Assembly (NCBI GenBank): GCA_964638715.1
Contig: CAZWZF010000019.1
Span: forward strand, 1 to 64,000
Length of the DNA: 64,000 nucleotides
Origin: JBAXQQ01 sp037131695
GTDB lineage: Bacteria > Armatimonadota > Hebobacteria > CAIYQO01
Reading direction: 5' to 3'
This document shows positions 1 to 8,544 of this stretch, in pieces. The translations under genes and the position numbers were made by a program. The number at the start of each line of letters is the position of its first letter. Positions within the stretch are counted from its first letter, which is position 1. The notes beneath the pieces were generated by a model, which was given only the letters and a program-made list of their open reading frames with translations, did no database searches and was not told the origin of the DNA.

Positions 1-609
1 AGAAGATGTCATGGGGTAATTGTAGCACAGGAGGAGCTAACCGACTACCCCGTAAATCTAATTTATGACTGTACAAAGAATAAAGAGCAGATATTTAGTC
101 GACCGTATGATGATAAAAAGCAGTTGCTATTCATAATTATAGATCGTAAAGATGTAGAACTTCTACAAAAAGTATGTAAATTGAAAATAAATCTAAATAC
201 TATCGGACCATCAGGTACTCTCGTACATTATATATTAAAAAAGAAGCTTAATAATGATGAAGATAAACAAATTCAACTGCAAATGCTGCAGATTCTGGTT
301 GATACTAAAACTGATTTAAATACACGTTATATGGGTCTTCCTCCTGTTTTTTCTGCTTCTTCACCTGAGGTAGTAAAGATATTAATAAAAGGAGGTGCTG
401 ACATGACTATGCGCGATCAAAATGGCAATGGTCCGTTGAATTACGCTGTTGCTAATAATAATATAAGTTTGGCGGCAGCTTTATTGGAAAACGGTATATC
501 ACCAGATGTTAAAAATTCAAATGGTATCAGTGCATCCGCAATGATAGATAAAAATAATACCGCAATGGTAGAACTATTCGCTAAATATATTAATAAAGGT
601 GCTTTATGA
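1..609 (+). CDS. Ankyrin-repeat protein, 5' end outside the window
   Basis: The frame is open from the first base, so the gene is cut by the left edge. A TTG at 124 could be read as a start, but about 41 in-frame codons precede it and nothing marks it as a true start. The visible part holds roughly three to four degenerate ankyrin repeats, for example the stretch ending VVKILIKGGADMTMRDQNG followed by PLNYAVANNN and ALLENGISPDV. Ankyrin repeats are protein-binding helical scaffolds; no catalytic domain is visible. The stop codon overlaps the ATG of the next ankyrin gene by 4 bp, so the two are probably co-transcribed and translationally coupled. The DNA is visibly A+T-rich compared with the efflux operon to the right. 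The partner is unknown. Confidence 0.8.
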   Translation, partial: RRCHGVIVAQEELTDYPVNLIYDCTKNKEQIFSRPYDDKKQLLFIIIDRKDVELLQKVCKLKINLNTIGPSGTLVHYILKKKLNNDEDKQIQLQMLQILVDTKTDLNTRYMGLPPVFSASSPEVVKILIKGGADMTMRDQNGNGPLNYAVANNNISLAAALLENGISPDVKNSNGISASAMIDKNNTAMVELFAKYINKGAL

Positions 610-2198
610 AAAAATTAACATTATCATTAGTTATATTTATTTTTCTAAATATTCGAATTGTTGCATTAATGCCGAATGGCGATTTGTCAGGTATTACCAA
701 AATTGGCGAGACGATGACATATACCCAATATTTAAAGCGACATCCAGAGGAAATGAAGATTGTAGATAAAAATGGTCAGTCTATATTTTTCTATATTATC
801 GATAACTGCTATAATACAATTCCTATCGCTGTGGCAATGGGTGCACCAATAAATGAGCCTGATTATAAAGGTCGCACACCATTATTATACGCTATGCAAT
901 TGAATGGTCCTAAGTATAATTCGAATGCTAAATTCACTGTTGCAGAAGAATTACTTGCAAATGGTGCAAATCCAAATATACCTGATTATGACGGCAACTA
1001 TCCTCTTTTTATTGCATTAAGTAAAAGCACTACCCATCTTCCCATGCTATGTAAATATAATGCAAATGTTAATATTATTGATAAAGATGGTGACAGTTTT
1101 CTCATGAGATTAATTAAAAATGGTGAGTTTACTGATATTCCATCTTACATTGTTGCCAAAAAACCGGATGTTAATTATCAGAATTCCAAAGGAAATACTA
1201 TTTTGCATGAGGCAATCATTAAAAAATTACCGCTAATGATTAAAACTGTAATGTCACTCAAACCTGATTTGTCAATAAAAAACAACGATGGCGATACACC
1301 ATTAAATTTAGTATTAAAAAATAATATTCCCGGTGTAGCGATGGATATGATAAATGCAATGGGAAAAGATTTTGTAAACATGGAAAACTTAAACAGTGAA
1401 ACGCCTTTTTCACTGGCTGTCACCTGTAAATTAGACACAATTGTCTCCCGTGATAAAAATAATCCATTTGATGAAGGCATCACTGAAAGAAAGGTTATTG
1501 TTGAAAAACTTTTCTCATTAGGTGCTGATGTTGAGTGTAGAGATATTAATGGCTTAACTCCTGTGCAATTGGCGGAAAATCCAGATGTAACAGATTTTCT
1601 CCTTAATGTATGCAAGGCTGATTATCACGTTTTAAATGCAAAAGGAGATAACCTGTGGTTCCTTCATGCGGTGAAACTAAATAATGAAAGTGTTGTAAAA
1701 GTAGAACCATTTTATGTTAATGATATGAGAATAAATAAAGATAAAAATTATATTAAAAATATGAGAAATATTTTAGGTGTTAATATATCTCAGGCAGTGT
1801 GTGACAGTGTTGATCCTAATAAGAAAATTGATAAGTTTCAATATATGTTATATGGAATAGATGTACCATTCCAATATGTGATTCCAAGTAATATATTAGA
1901 TAATGGGACAACTCCCATAATTACATTAGTGCGAAAAAATGATATAGGGTATATTGATGCATACAGAGAAGTTTGTACAGATTTTAACTTATCAAAAGAG
2001 CTTAAATTAACTGATATTCAAGGAAGAAATGTATTGCATTACGCCAGAAATCCGGAAATTATTAACCTGTTTGTAAAATTAGGGGTTGATGTAAATGCAA
2101 AAGATAAATTAGGTTTTACACCATTGTATTATGCCAAACAGGGTGATTTACTGTCTGGGTGTGTAGAAACACTTATTAAAGCAGGCGCAAAGGAGTAG
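606..2198 (+). CDS. Exported ankyrin-repeat protein
   Basis: The 530-aa product starts with a hydrophobic segment (KLTLSLVIFIFLNIRIVAL) that looks like a Sec signal peptide, so it is probably periplasmic or surface-located. The rest is a series of about nine or ten ankyrin repeats, recognisable by recurring D-x-x-G-x-T/S-P-L patterns such as DYKGRTPLLYAMQLNG, DYDGNYPLFIAL and DKLGFTPLYYAKQGD, each followed by a helix and a G-A/V-D/N-x-N turn. An intervening segment around residues 345-420 is less repeat-like. The start ATG overlaps the upstream ankyrin gene by 4 bp. Ankyrin repeats bind proteins; the ligand cannot be told. The pair may have arisen by duplication. Composition is A+T-rich. Confidence 0.85.
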   Translation: MKKLTLSLVIFIFLNIRIVALMPNGDLSGITKIGETMTYTQYLKRHPEEMKIVDKNGQSIFFYIIDNCYNTIPIAVAMGAPINEPDYKGRTPLLYAMQLNGPKYNSNAKFTVAEELLANGANPNIPDYDGNYPLFIALSKSTTHLPMLCKYNANVNIIDKDGDSFLMRLIKNGEFTDIPSYIVAKKPDVNYQNSKGNTILHEAIIKKLPLMIKTVMSLKPDLSIKNNDGDTPLNLVLKNNIPGVAMDMINAMGKDFVNMENLNSETPFSLAVTCKLDTIVSRDKNNPFDEGITERKVIVEKLFSLGADVECRDINGLTPVQLAENPDVTDFLLNVCKADYHVLNAKGDNLWFLHAVKLNNESVVKVEPFYVNDMRINKDKNYIKNMRNILGVNISQAVCDSVDPNKKIDKFQYMLYGIDVPFQYVIPSNILDNGTTPIITLVRKNDIGYIDAYREVCTDFNLSKELKLTDIQGRNVLHYARNPEIINLFVKLGVDVNAKDKLGFTPLYYAKQGDLLSGCVETLIKAGAKE

Positions 2199-2278
2199 GT
2201 GATCTCATTTTTAATATGAATAACAAAAGATAGAATGTCATAATCATATATCGTGTCCCACTTTTTTACCGGATTTCG

Positions 2279-2294
2279 CCGGGCTCCCGCCCAG
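2279..2294 (-). terminator. Weak candidate terminator hairpin after the efflux operon
   Basis: On the minus strand the sequence CTGGGCGGGAGCCCGG can form a short GC-rich stem (one G-T pair) with a 4-nt loop. About 10 nt further on there is a run of six A rather than T, so this is not a classical intrinsic terminator. It lies just past the last gene of the efflux operon. Confidence 0.25.
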
Positions 2295-2337
2295 TTCCAT
2301 ACTGTGACTAATTTTTTGGGGTTAACCTGTTTGTTTT

Positions 2338-2838
2338 TTACTGCAAATCCCCAACAGTAGCCTTCTTGATTATCAACCCATCCAACTGCTTTTGCTGGCT
2401 ATCTGATAAAAGATTTTTTGCTTGCTGCCAGTATGATTTGCGGGTGGTGGATATTATGCTGGATAACCGGCTTATATCGTCGTAGGCACTGGTTATTTCA
2501 TCTACTGACGCGTTTCTTTCTCGTAATTCTTTCATTTTCTTTTCATATTTAAATGATTCGGCGCGGATTTTTTGCTGGTAGGGTGTAATTTCTTTGCGGT
2601 ATGCCGCGGTGATTGACTGCATTTTTTTTAATTGAGCATCTGATAATTGTAGCTCTGCTTTTTGCTTGATTATGAACTCTGGTGCCGGTGTGATATTTTC
2701 TTTGGCGACGCCTTGCACAGTCCGTTCTATCACCGGGCCTTTAGGCGGGGTGGTTTTCTGCTGGTAAAGATAGTACCCGCCGATTATTAATGCTATGAAT
2801 ATGGCAATTCTGGTGGCAATGCCAATTTGAAATTTCAT
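2338..2838 (-). CDS. Membrane-anchored periplasmic LTxxQ-type (CpxP/Spy/CnrX-like) protein
   Basis: The 166-aa product has one N-terminal membrane helix (about residues 8-24, IATRIAIFIALIIGGYYLY) and then a polar, strongly helical domain. Two sequences, LQLSDAQLKKMQ and LLSDSQQKQL, resemble the LTxxQ motifs of the CpxP/Spy/ZraP/CnrX group, small helical periplasmic proteins that act as chaperones or metal sensors in envelope and metal stress. It is the last gene of the minus-strand efflux operon, about 100 bp beyond the RND pump gene, which fits a role in sensing or buffering the pump substrate. No His-rich metal site is obvious, so a chaperone-like role is equally possible. The ATG is preceded by an AAGGT Shine-Dalgarno-like sequence. 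Confidence 0.65.
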   Translation of the reverse strand: MKFQIGIATRIAIFIALIIGGYYLYQQKTTPPKGPVIERTVQGVAKENITPAPEFIIKQKAELQLSDAQLKKMQSITAAYRKEITPYQQKIRAESFKYEKKMKELRERNASVDEITSAYDDISRLSSIISTTRKSYWQQAKNLLSDSQQKQLDGLIIKKATVGDLQ

Positions 2839-2854
2839 TATTTTTACCTTTTTA

Positions 2855-2931
2855 TTACACAGAGTTACACAGAGGAAACACAGAGTTTCAGGGGAGTATT
2901 TTATAATTTTTCTCTGTGCATCTCTGTGTAA
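2855..2931. repeat. Intergenic CACAGAG inverted repeat
   Basis: TTACACAGAG (2855-2864) is mirrored by CTCTGTGTAA (2922-2931), with further CACAGAG copies between them. It fills the gap between the RND gene and the small periplasmic gene. Related (A)CACAGAG/CTCTGYG strings recur at 33587-33632, so this is a dispersed low-complexity repeat rather than an operon-specific signal. Confidence 0.6.
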
Positions 2932-2934
2932 TTA

Positions 2935-5900
2935 TTATTTAAATATCTTGTTCCGCACTTTCGCCAGACCCTGGATGAAATCATCGGCATAGGTGTGTAA
3001 TATTGGGATATCCAGTAATGATAATACCGTGCCAATTGCCAGACCGCCGATTACCGCGGTTGCCAGCGGGCTGTAGGCGTCCATACCGGTCTTGGGGAAA
3101 AAGGCTACCGGTATCATGACAATGATGGTAATCATGGCAGTCATGATGATAGGACGCAGCCTTTGCGGGCACGCGGTGGCGACTGCTTCATCGCGAGGGA
3201 TGCCGGTTTCGCGGTATTTCATTATCAGGTCAATCAACAAAATAGCCGTGGTGATATCCATGCCAGTCAACACTATCACGCCTAATATCGAAACGGTGCT
3301 GAACGCCTGGTGCATCAGGAAAAGGAAAAGGAATACCCCGGATAACTCAAGCGGCAGCGAGAATATCATCTGCAATGGCTGCAGGAATCCGCGGAATTGC
3401 GCCACCAGGATGAGATATATGAAGATGACAGCTATCAGCAGTCCAATCAGCATGCGCTTGAATGAATCCATCATCTGGGTCATATCGCCGCGGGTTTCGA
3501 TGCCGTAACCCGGCGGGAATTTCAGCTTTTGCATTGCCTGCATCTGCACATCCATCGATAAATCCATTGATGGCCTGCTGCCCGGCCGGTAATATCCGCT
3601 GATATTCACCGCGGTGCGCAAGCCGTCATGTTCGATTACCGATGGCGCCAGCCGATATGTCGCCTTACCCAATGAACTCAATGGCAGTTGCCGGCCATCG
3701 GGAGTGGTGATGTAGGTATTCATCAAGTCGCCGGCACCCGCGCGGTCTTCCTTCGCATAACGAACAAGGATGGTGTTTTGCCGCAGGTTAGGCAATCGCC
3801 AGAATTCGCTGGTTAACCCGCCTTTCAGCGAATAATATGCCTGGTCGGCAATATCCGTCACGCTCATTCCCACCTGGGCGGCGCGTACCGGATCGATATT
3901 TACTTCATAATCCGGCATGCTCATGTCCCAACTTGATGCCACCTGGAACATTCCCGGAGTTTTTCGCGCGATATCCGCGACCTGATTGCCAAGGTCGGCG
4001 ACTGTTTGCGGGTCTTTGCCATAAATCAGTAATTGCACAGGCGCTGCACTGGATGCCATTACGTCAGAACCCATCTCTTTTATCTGGAAACGCCGAATGC
4101 CTGGAATACTGGCAACTGCTTCGCGCTGAACATTATCAATAACCTGCCAGATATTTTTTTTGCGGTCAGTTTTATCCGACAGGGTAATCATGAATGTCGC
4201 GGCGTTGACCGACGGCATGGCGTAGCCGGTGTAATATGCGCCGGTTGATTCAAACGCGGTCTCCGCGCCTATTTCTGTCGAAACTTTTTCTATTTCCGGG
4301 TATTTCAGCATAATCTGCTCGATTTTGTTTACCGCTTTTTCTGTGGCTGCATAAGATGTACCCGGACGCATTTCCAGCGCACCATATCCCTGTCCAACGT
4401 CAGCCAGCGGCATCATTTCTGACCCGATGAAATAGTAAAAGCCGAACCCGATGATAATTGTCGCCAGCACCCGCGCCATATTTACAAACCGGTGCTGCAA
4501 CATCCAGCGAATTAAGCGCTCATATCCGGCTTCCATGCCTTCCAGCCATCCCTGCACCGGAAGAAGTATCCGCACGTAAAACCAACTGCTGCGTTCCTCA
4601 ACCAACTCTTCATGCGGTTTCAGCAACGCCGCCGCCATAATTGATGTCAGTGTGAATGAAACCAGCATCGATGCCAGCAGTCCAAGAATTATCGGCCAAA
4701 CCAACCCGACGAACATCTGCTGGGTGATGCCGCCGCTGAAAAGCAGCGGGATTAACGCAATGCACAATACTATAGTTGACGCGATAACTGACAACCGCAC
4801 CTCGGTGATGCCGTCAATGGTGGCGTCGCGAGAGTTTTTACCCATTCGCAGGTGGCGTTCTACCGCATGAATATCTATTATAGAGTCATCTACCAGTCGT
4901 CCAATTACCAGCAGCAACCCGATAAGGGTGCTGGAATTCAGCGTCATTCCCAGTGGAATCAACAGCAGGATTGCCATCGCCAGGGAAACCGGGATGGTGG
5001 TAAGGCTGATAATAGTACCGCGCCATTCACCGAGGAACAACAGGACGGCAATACCTGTCAGCAATATCGCTATCCCAAGTTCAACAAACATATTTTTGAA
5101 TAGTATGCTGACGAAATGGGCGTTGTCATACGCGACATCAAATGTCACTCCAGGGTATTGCTGTTCCAATATTTTCAGCTCTTTTTTAATAGCGGCAATA
5201 ACTTTTGGCGATGACGCGTCCGGGTCTTGCAAGACGGCGACTTCGATTGCATTATCGATGACTCCCTTGCCATCTTGCCAATGCAGGTAATGGTATCCGC
5301 TGCGGCGTTCCCAATGAGTATCATCTACAGTCGCAACATCGCGCAGGTAAACAACGCGGGGAATAGCAGCAGGGGAATTATTGGATGAAATTATCGGCAG
5401 GTTAAGCAAATCTTCCGGTTTTGCCACCTTGCTGTTTAATCGCACTATCGTTTCATTATCGCCGGATGTTAATGTTCCGCCGGGTTTGGCGACATTGTAT
5501 TTATCAATGGTATCGCGCACCGCGGTGATGCTCATGCCATAAGCTGCCAACTTGTTGCGGTCAACTATCACCTGCAATTGCCGTCGGTAACCGCCAAATG
5601 GCACCACCGAATAGACATTCGGTACCGTCTTCAGTTTATTTACAATTTCATTATCAGCCAATTCGCGCAATTGGTCTTTTGTCCAACGACTATCTCCCGA
5701 TAATGAAAGTGCCAGCACTGGCAGGTTAAGCGGGTCAATGGCTAATACCCATGATGGTTTCAGATTTGCGCCAGTCGCCGGCAGGTTCGATTGTGCAACG
5801 TTCATCAATGCCTGCACATCAAACAGTGCCTTTTTCATATCGGTACCGTAGGGGAATTCCAACGATACAATCGACAGGCCATCCTGTGACGAAGAACGCA

Positions 5901-6189
5901 GATAACGCAAACCTTTAATATTAACCATCTGTTCTTCGATTGGCTTTGATATATATGTTTCCATCTCTTCGGCAGATAACCCCGGCATCATTGACACTAT
6001 GCCAACCATTGGGCTTTCAACATAAGGCATCATGCGCCGCGGCATGTAAAAGCCGATTGCCAGAATTGACAGTATTACCACCCCGACGAAGAATGCAATC
6101 ACCGGGTAAGGATGGTCAATGCTCCATTTGGAAATATTAAAAGCATGCGATTTATCGATATTTTTCTCGTCTTTTCTATCGCTGGTCAT
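2935..6189 (-). CDS. RND-family efflux pump, inner-membrane permease
   Basis: The 1084-aa length and architecture match the AcrB/CusA/CzcA superfamily: a first membrane helix at about residues 28-48, a large periplasmic domain, a helix cluster from about 365, a second periplasmic half and a final helix cluster. The TM4 proton-relay acids are visible as V-D434-D435-S-I-I-D, followed by ERHLRMG. The matching TM10 region is GVIVLTGMDITTAILLIDL (about 970-988), without the usual Lys or Asn pair. The family uses the proton gradient to pump substrates from periplasm or membrane out through an adaptor and TolC. The ATG overlaps the adaptor stop codon by 1 bp. The metal-binding tail of the adaptor and the LTxxQ gene downstream favour metal ions, but the double Asp is more typical of the drug-exporting HAE1 branch, so the substrate is open. 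Confidence 0.93.
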   Translation of the reverse strand: MTSDRKDEKNIDKSHAFNISKWSIDHPYPVIAFFVGVVILSILAIGFYMPRRMMPYVESPMVGIVSMMPGLSAEEMETYISKPIEEQMVNIKGLRYLRSSSQDGLSIVSLEFPYGTDMKKALFDVQALMNVAQSNLPATGANLKPSWVLAIDPLNLPVLALSLSGDSRWTKDQLRELADNEIVNKLKTVPNVYSVVPFGGYRRQLQVIVDRNKLAAYGMSITAVRDTIDKYNVAKPGGTLTSGDNETIVRLNSKVAKPEDLLNLPIISSNNSPAAIPRVVYLRDVATVDDTHWERRSGYHYLHWQDGKGVIDNAIEVAVLQDPDASSPKVIAAIKKELKILEQQYPGVTFDVAYDNAHFVSILFKNMFVELGIAILLTGIAVLLFLGEWRGTIISLTTIPVSLAMAILLLIPLGMTLNSSTLIGLLLVIGRLVDDSIIDIHAVERHLRMGKNSRDATIDGITEVRLSVIASTIVLCIALIPLLFSGGITQQMFVGLVWPIILGLLASMLVSFTLTSIMAAALLKPHEELVEERSSWFYVRILLPVQGWLEGMEAGYERLIRWMLQHRFVNMARVLATIIIGFGFYYFIGSEMMPLADVGQGYGALEMRPGTSYAATEKAVNKIEQIMLKYPEIEKVSTEIGAETAFESTGAYYTGYAMPSVNAATFMITLSDKTDRKKNIWQVIDNVQREAVASIPGIRRFQIKEMGSDVMASSAAPVQLLIYGKDPQTVADLGNQVADIARKTPGMFQVASSWDMSMPDYEVNIDPVRAAQVGMSVTDIADQAYYSLKGGLTSEFWRLPNLRQNTILVRYAKEDRAGAGDLMNTYITTPDGRQLPLSSLGKATYRLAPSVIEHDGLRTAVNISGYYRPGSRPSMDLSMDVQMQAMQKLKFPPGYGIETRGDMTQMMDSFKRMLIGLLIAVIFIYLILVAQFRGFLQPLQMIFSLPLELSGVFLFLFLMHQAFSTVSILGVIVLTGMDITTAILLIDLIMKYRETGIPRDEAVATACPQRLRPIIMTAMITIIVMIPVAFFPKTGMDAYSPLATAVIGGLAIGTVLSLLDIPILHTYADDFIQGLAKVRNKIFK

Positions 6190-8531
6190 TAATTCCCCTG
6201 TTTCTTATCAAAAGGTACATAATCCATGCCGCATTTCGGGCATTTACCCGGTTTGGTGCTTTCCATGTCCAGATCCATTGGACAATGATACCACTGTTGT
6301 TTCACCATTGGTTTTGTCATCGGCTTTTTATCAGTCATATTATTGCTTTTATTTAATATTGTGACTGAATCACCATCGTGCAGGTTGGACAAACCGGAAG
6401 TGATAACCACATCATTTTCTTTTATTCCACTTAATATTTCAGTGCGTGAATTATTAACCTGCCCAATAGTGACTGAAACGCGCTTAACTTTTGCCTGCAT
6501 TCCGTCATCAGAAACGGTGTAGACACTGTATTCACCGTCACGCACAATTAATGCGCTGGTGGGTACTGATAATTTTGAGGAGTTATTTTCGCCTAACAGC
6601 AATTCGACAGATAAATATTGACCGGGACGCAATCGATTGCCGGTATTATGAATACGCGCTTCCACAATTGCTGTACGTGAGGTGGTATCTTGCGCGGGAA
6701 ATATAGCCGATACCAATGCGGAAACCGGTTTGTTGGGTGCGTCGATACTATGCGCGCGGAGAGTTGTACCAACAGCGACCTTTGGCAAATAAGCTTCTGC
6801 AATGCTTACCTGAATACGGACAATATCAATTTTTGCAATTTTCATTATCGACATACCCGGTTGTACCAGAGTACCTTGCGGAATATTACGCGCTGTCACT
6901 ACTCCGCTGATTCCCGCACGGATGGTGGTGTAGCCTTTTACAGTGCTGGCTTCCGCTAATGACGCGTTTGCCTGTTTTGCGGATTGGCTTGCCATACCTG
7001 CTTTTGCGGATGCGCCGGTTATAGTTGATTCTGCTGCCTGCACATCTGCCTGTGCTGTATCGACTCCGGCTTTCGCTTCGGCTATTTTTTGCTGTGCGCT
7101 GTCGCGTTCTGCCTGTGCCTGCTCTACCCGTGCTTCCGCGGTGGCAATTCCTGCCTGCGCTGCTTCCTGGCGCGCTTTAGCCTGCAGCACTTCCTGGTTT
7201 GCACGTTTTACATTCGCCTGCGCAGAACGCAGTGCCGCTTTCGCCTGGTTTAGTTTTGCCGTCGCGGTGGCTGCCTGGGCAGTCTCGCGGTCCAGTTCTT
7301 CTTTGGCTATCGCACCTTGCTCGTATAATTTCTTCTCCCGGGCAATCTCATCAGTCCAATACAGCACGTCTGCCTGGGCACTATCAACATCACCTTGTGC
7401 CTGGTTAACGGCTTCAGTGACGGCATCAACGCTGGCCATGCTGGTTAGCACCGCACTGTCGGCTTCCTGTGCCATTTTGCGGGTGGTATTTACATCGCTT
7501 TGTGCTGCTTTTAACGCACCGTCCGATGCTTTTGCTGCTGATTTAACCTGGGCGTATTGTGCCTGTGCCTGGTCAACAGTTTTTAATGTTTTGGCATATT
7601 CGGCCCTTGCCGTTGCTATGTCTGCATTCGCCGCCGATATTCCCTTGTTGGCACTTAATGAACCATATAGTGCCTGGGATTCCTTGGCAGCAAGTTCACT
7701 GGTATCCAACTGCGCCACTATCTGACTTGCAGTTACTTTATCACCGGGATAGAACGGCATAGAAACCAGTCTGCCGGTTACCCGCGGGAAAACATCTACT
7801 TCCTGGTCAGGGATAACAGTGCCGGTGTAACTCACGCTTGACTGGAAATTTGATGGTGTTACTTTTTCTGTTTCAACTGCCACAGTTCCCGGTGCTGCTT
7901 GCGCAGTCATATCCATATTTGCAGATGCGATAATGGTTGATGTTTTTGCGTCGCGATATTTATTCACTACTAAAATTGTGCCAATCAGTACGATAATTAA
8001 TGTCAGTGTTCCGGCTATATATCCGCGGCTTTTTGCCGGGATGCGCCGATAAAAAATAATTGCAAGAAGAACCATTAAGATAATAAGTCCGATTATTATC
8101 TTCAACCATGGAATCTTAACACTGCTGTTTTTCGCGGTTATTCCTTTGCCGGTTTCAATGATGAATTGCGCTGTCCCGTCGCCATCCATTTTCATTCCTG
8201 GCATCTGCTGTACTGTCACGTCAACTTTCCATTGACCCGCCATCGAAAAGTTTACTGTTGCACCATATTCGCCATCTTTTCTTCCCGGGGCGGCTTTTGC
8301 ATCGGCTGGCATCGGCATGGTTGTCATATCAATATGCACATCAACACCAGCACCGGTAAGCGGTTTATCGCCATCTTTAACATCGATAATAAGCAGGTTT
8401 TCACCGACGGTGGGGATAGCTGGCTGGGCTGATAACCCGACGGTATATTTCCCGGCTTTTGTCATTTGCAAATCAGCGGCAAATACGCTGATGATTAATA
8501 TCATTAATGCAAAAATTATAAATTTTCTCAT
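6189..8531 (-). CDS. RND efflux adaptor with YtkA/FixH-like N-terminus, long coiled coil and heavy-metal-binding tail
   Basis: At 780 aa this is nearly twice the usual adaptor length. In order: a signal peptide (1-19); a beta-rich domain (about 20-130, with V-H-I-D-M-T-T-M-P-M-P) resembling YtkA/FixH-like domains of copper-linked proteins; two hydrophobic helices (about 143-165 and 171-190); a HlyD/biotinyl-lipoyl half motif; an Ala/Gln/Glu-rich coiled-coil hairpin of some 250 residues (about 285-540); the second lipoyl half and beta-barrel (GVVTARNIPQGTLVQPG); and a C-terminal YHCPMDLD...CPKCGMDYVP module typical of the heavy-metal-binding domain of CusB-like adaptors. It links the RND pump to TolC across the periplasm. 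Its stop overlaps the pump start by 1 bp, and it follows the TolC gene by 13 bp. Metal handling is a strong inference. Confidence 0.88.
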   Translation of the reverse strand: MRKFIIFALMILIISVFAADLQMTKAGKYTVGLSAQPAIPTVGENLLIIDVKDGDKPLTGAGVDVHIDMTTMPMPADAKAAPGRKDGEYGATVNFSMAGQWKVDVTVQQMPGMKMDGDGTAQFIIETGKGITAKNSSVKIPWLKIIIGLIILMVLLAIIFYRRIPAKSRGYIAGTLTLIIVLIGTILVVNKYRDAKTSTIIASANMDMTAQAAPGTVAVETEKVTPSNFQSSVSYTGTVIPDQEVDVFPRVTGRLVSMPFYPGDKVTASQIVAQLDTSELAAKESQALYGSLSANKGISAANADIATARAEYAKTLKTVDQAQAQYAQVKSAAKASDGALKAAQSDVNTTRKMAQEADSAVLTSMASVDAVTEAVNQAQGDVDSAQADVLYWTDEIAREKKLYEQGAIAKEELDRETAQAATATAKLNQAKAALRSAQANVKRANQEVLQAKARQEAAQAGIATAEARVEQAQAERDSAQQKIAEAKAGVDTAQADVQAAESTITGASAKAGMASQSAKQANASLAEASTVKGYTTIRAGISGVVTARNIPQGTLVQPGMSIMKIAKIDIVRIQVSIAEAYLPKVAVGTTLRAHSIDAPNKPVSALVSAIFPAQDTTSRTAIVEARIHNTGNRLRPGQYLSVELLLGENNSSKLSVPTSALIVRDGEYSVYTVSDDGMQAKVKRVSVTIGQVNNSRTEILSGIKENDVVITSGLSNLHDGDSVTILNKSNNMTDKKPMTKPMVKQQWYHCPMDLDMESTKPGKCPKCGMDYVPFDKKQGN

Positions 8532-8544
8532 ATTATTTATCCTT

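Noticed and set aside
6943..7725. 260-aa Ala/Ser/Cys-rich plus-strand frame
   Set aside because: It is the antisense of the Ala/Gln-rich coiled-coil part of the RND adaptor. Low-complexity composition keeps the reverse frame open.
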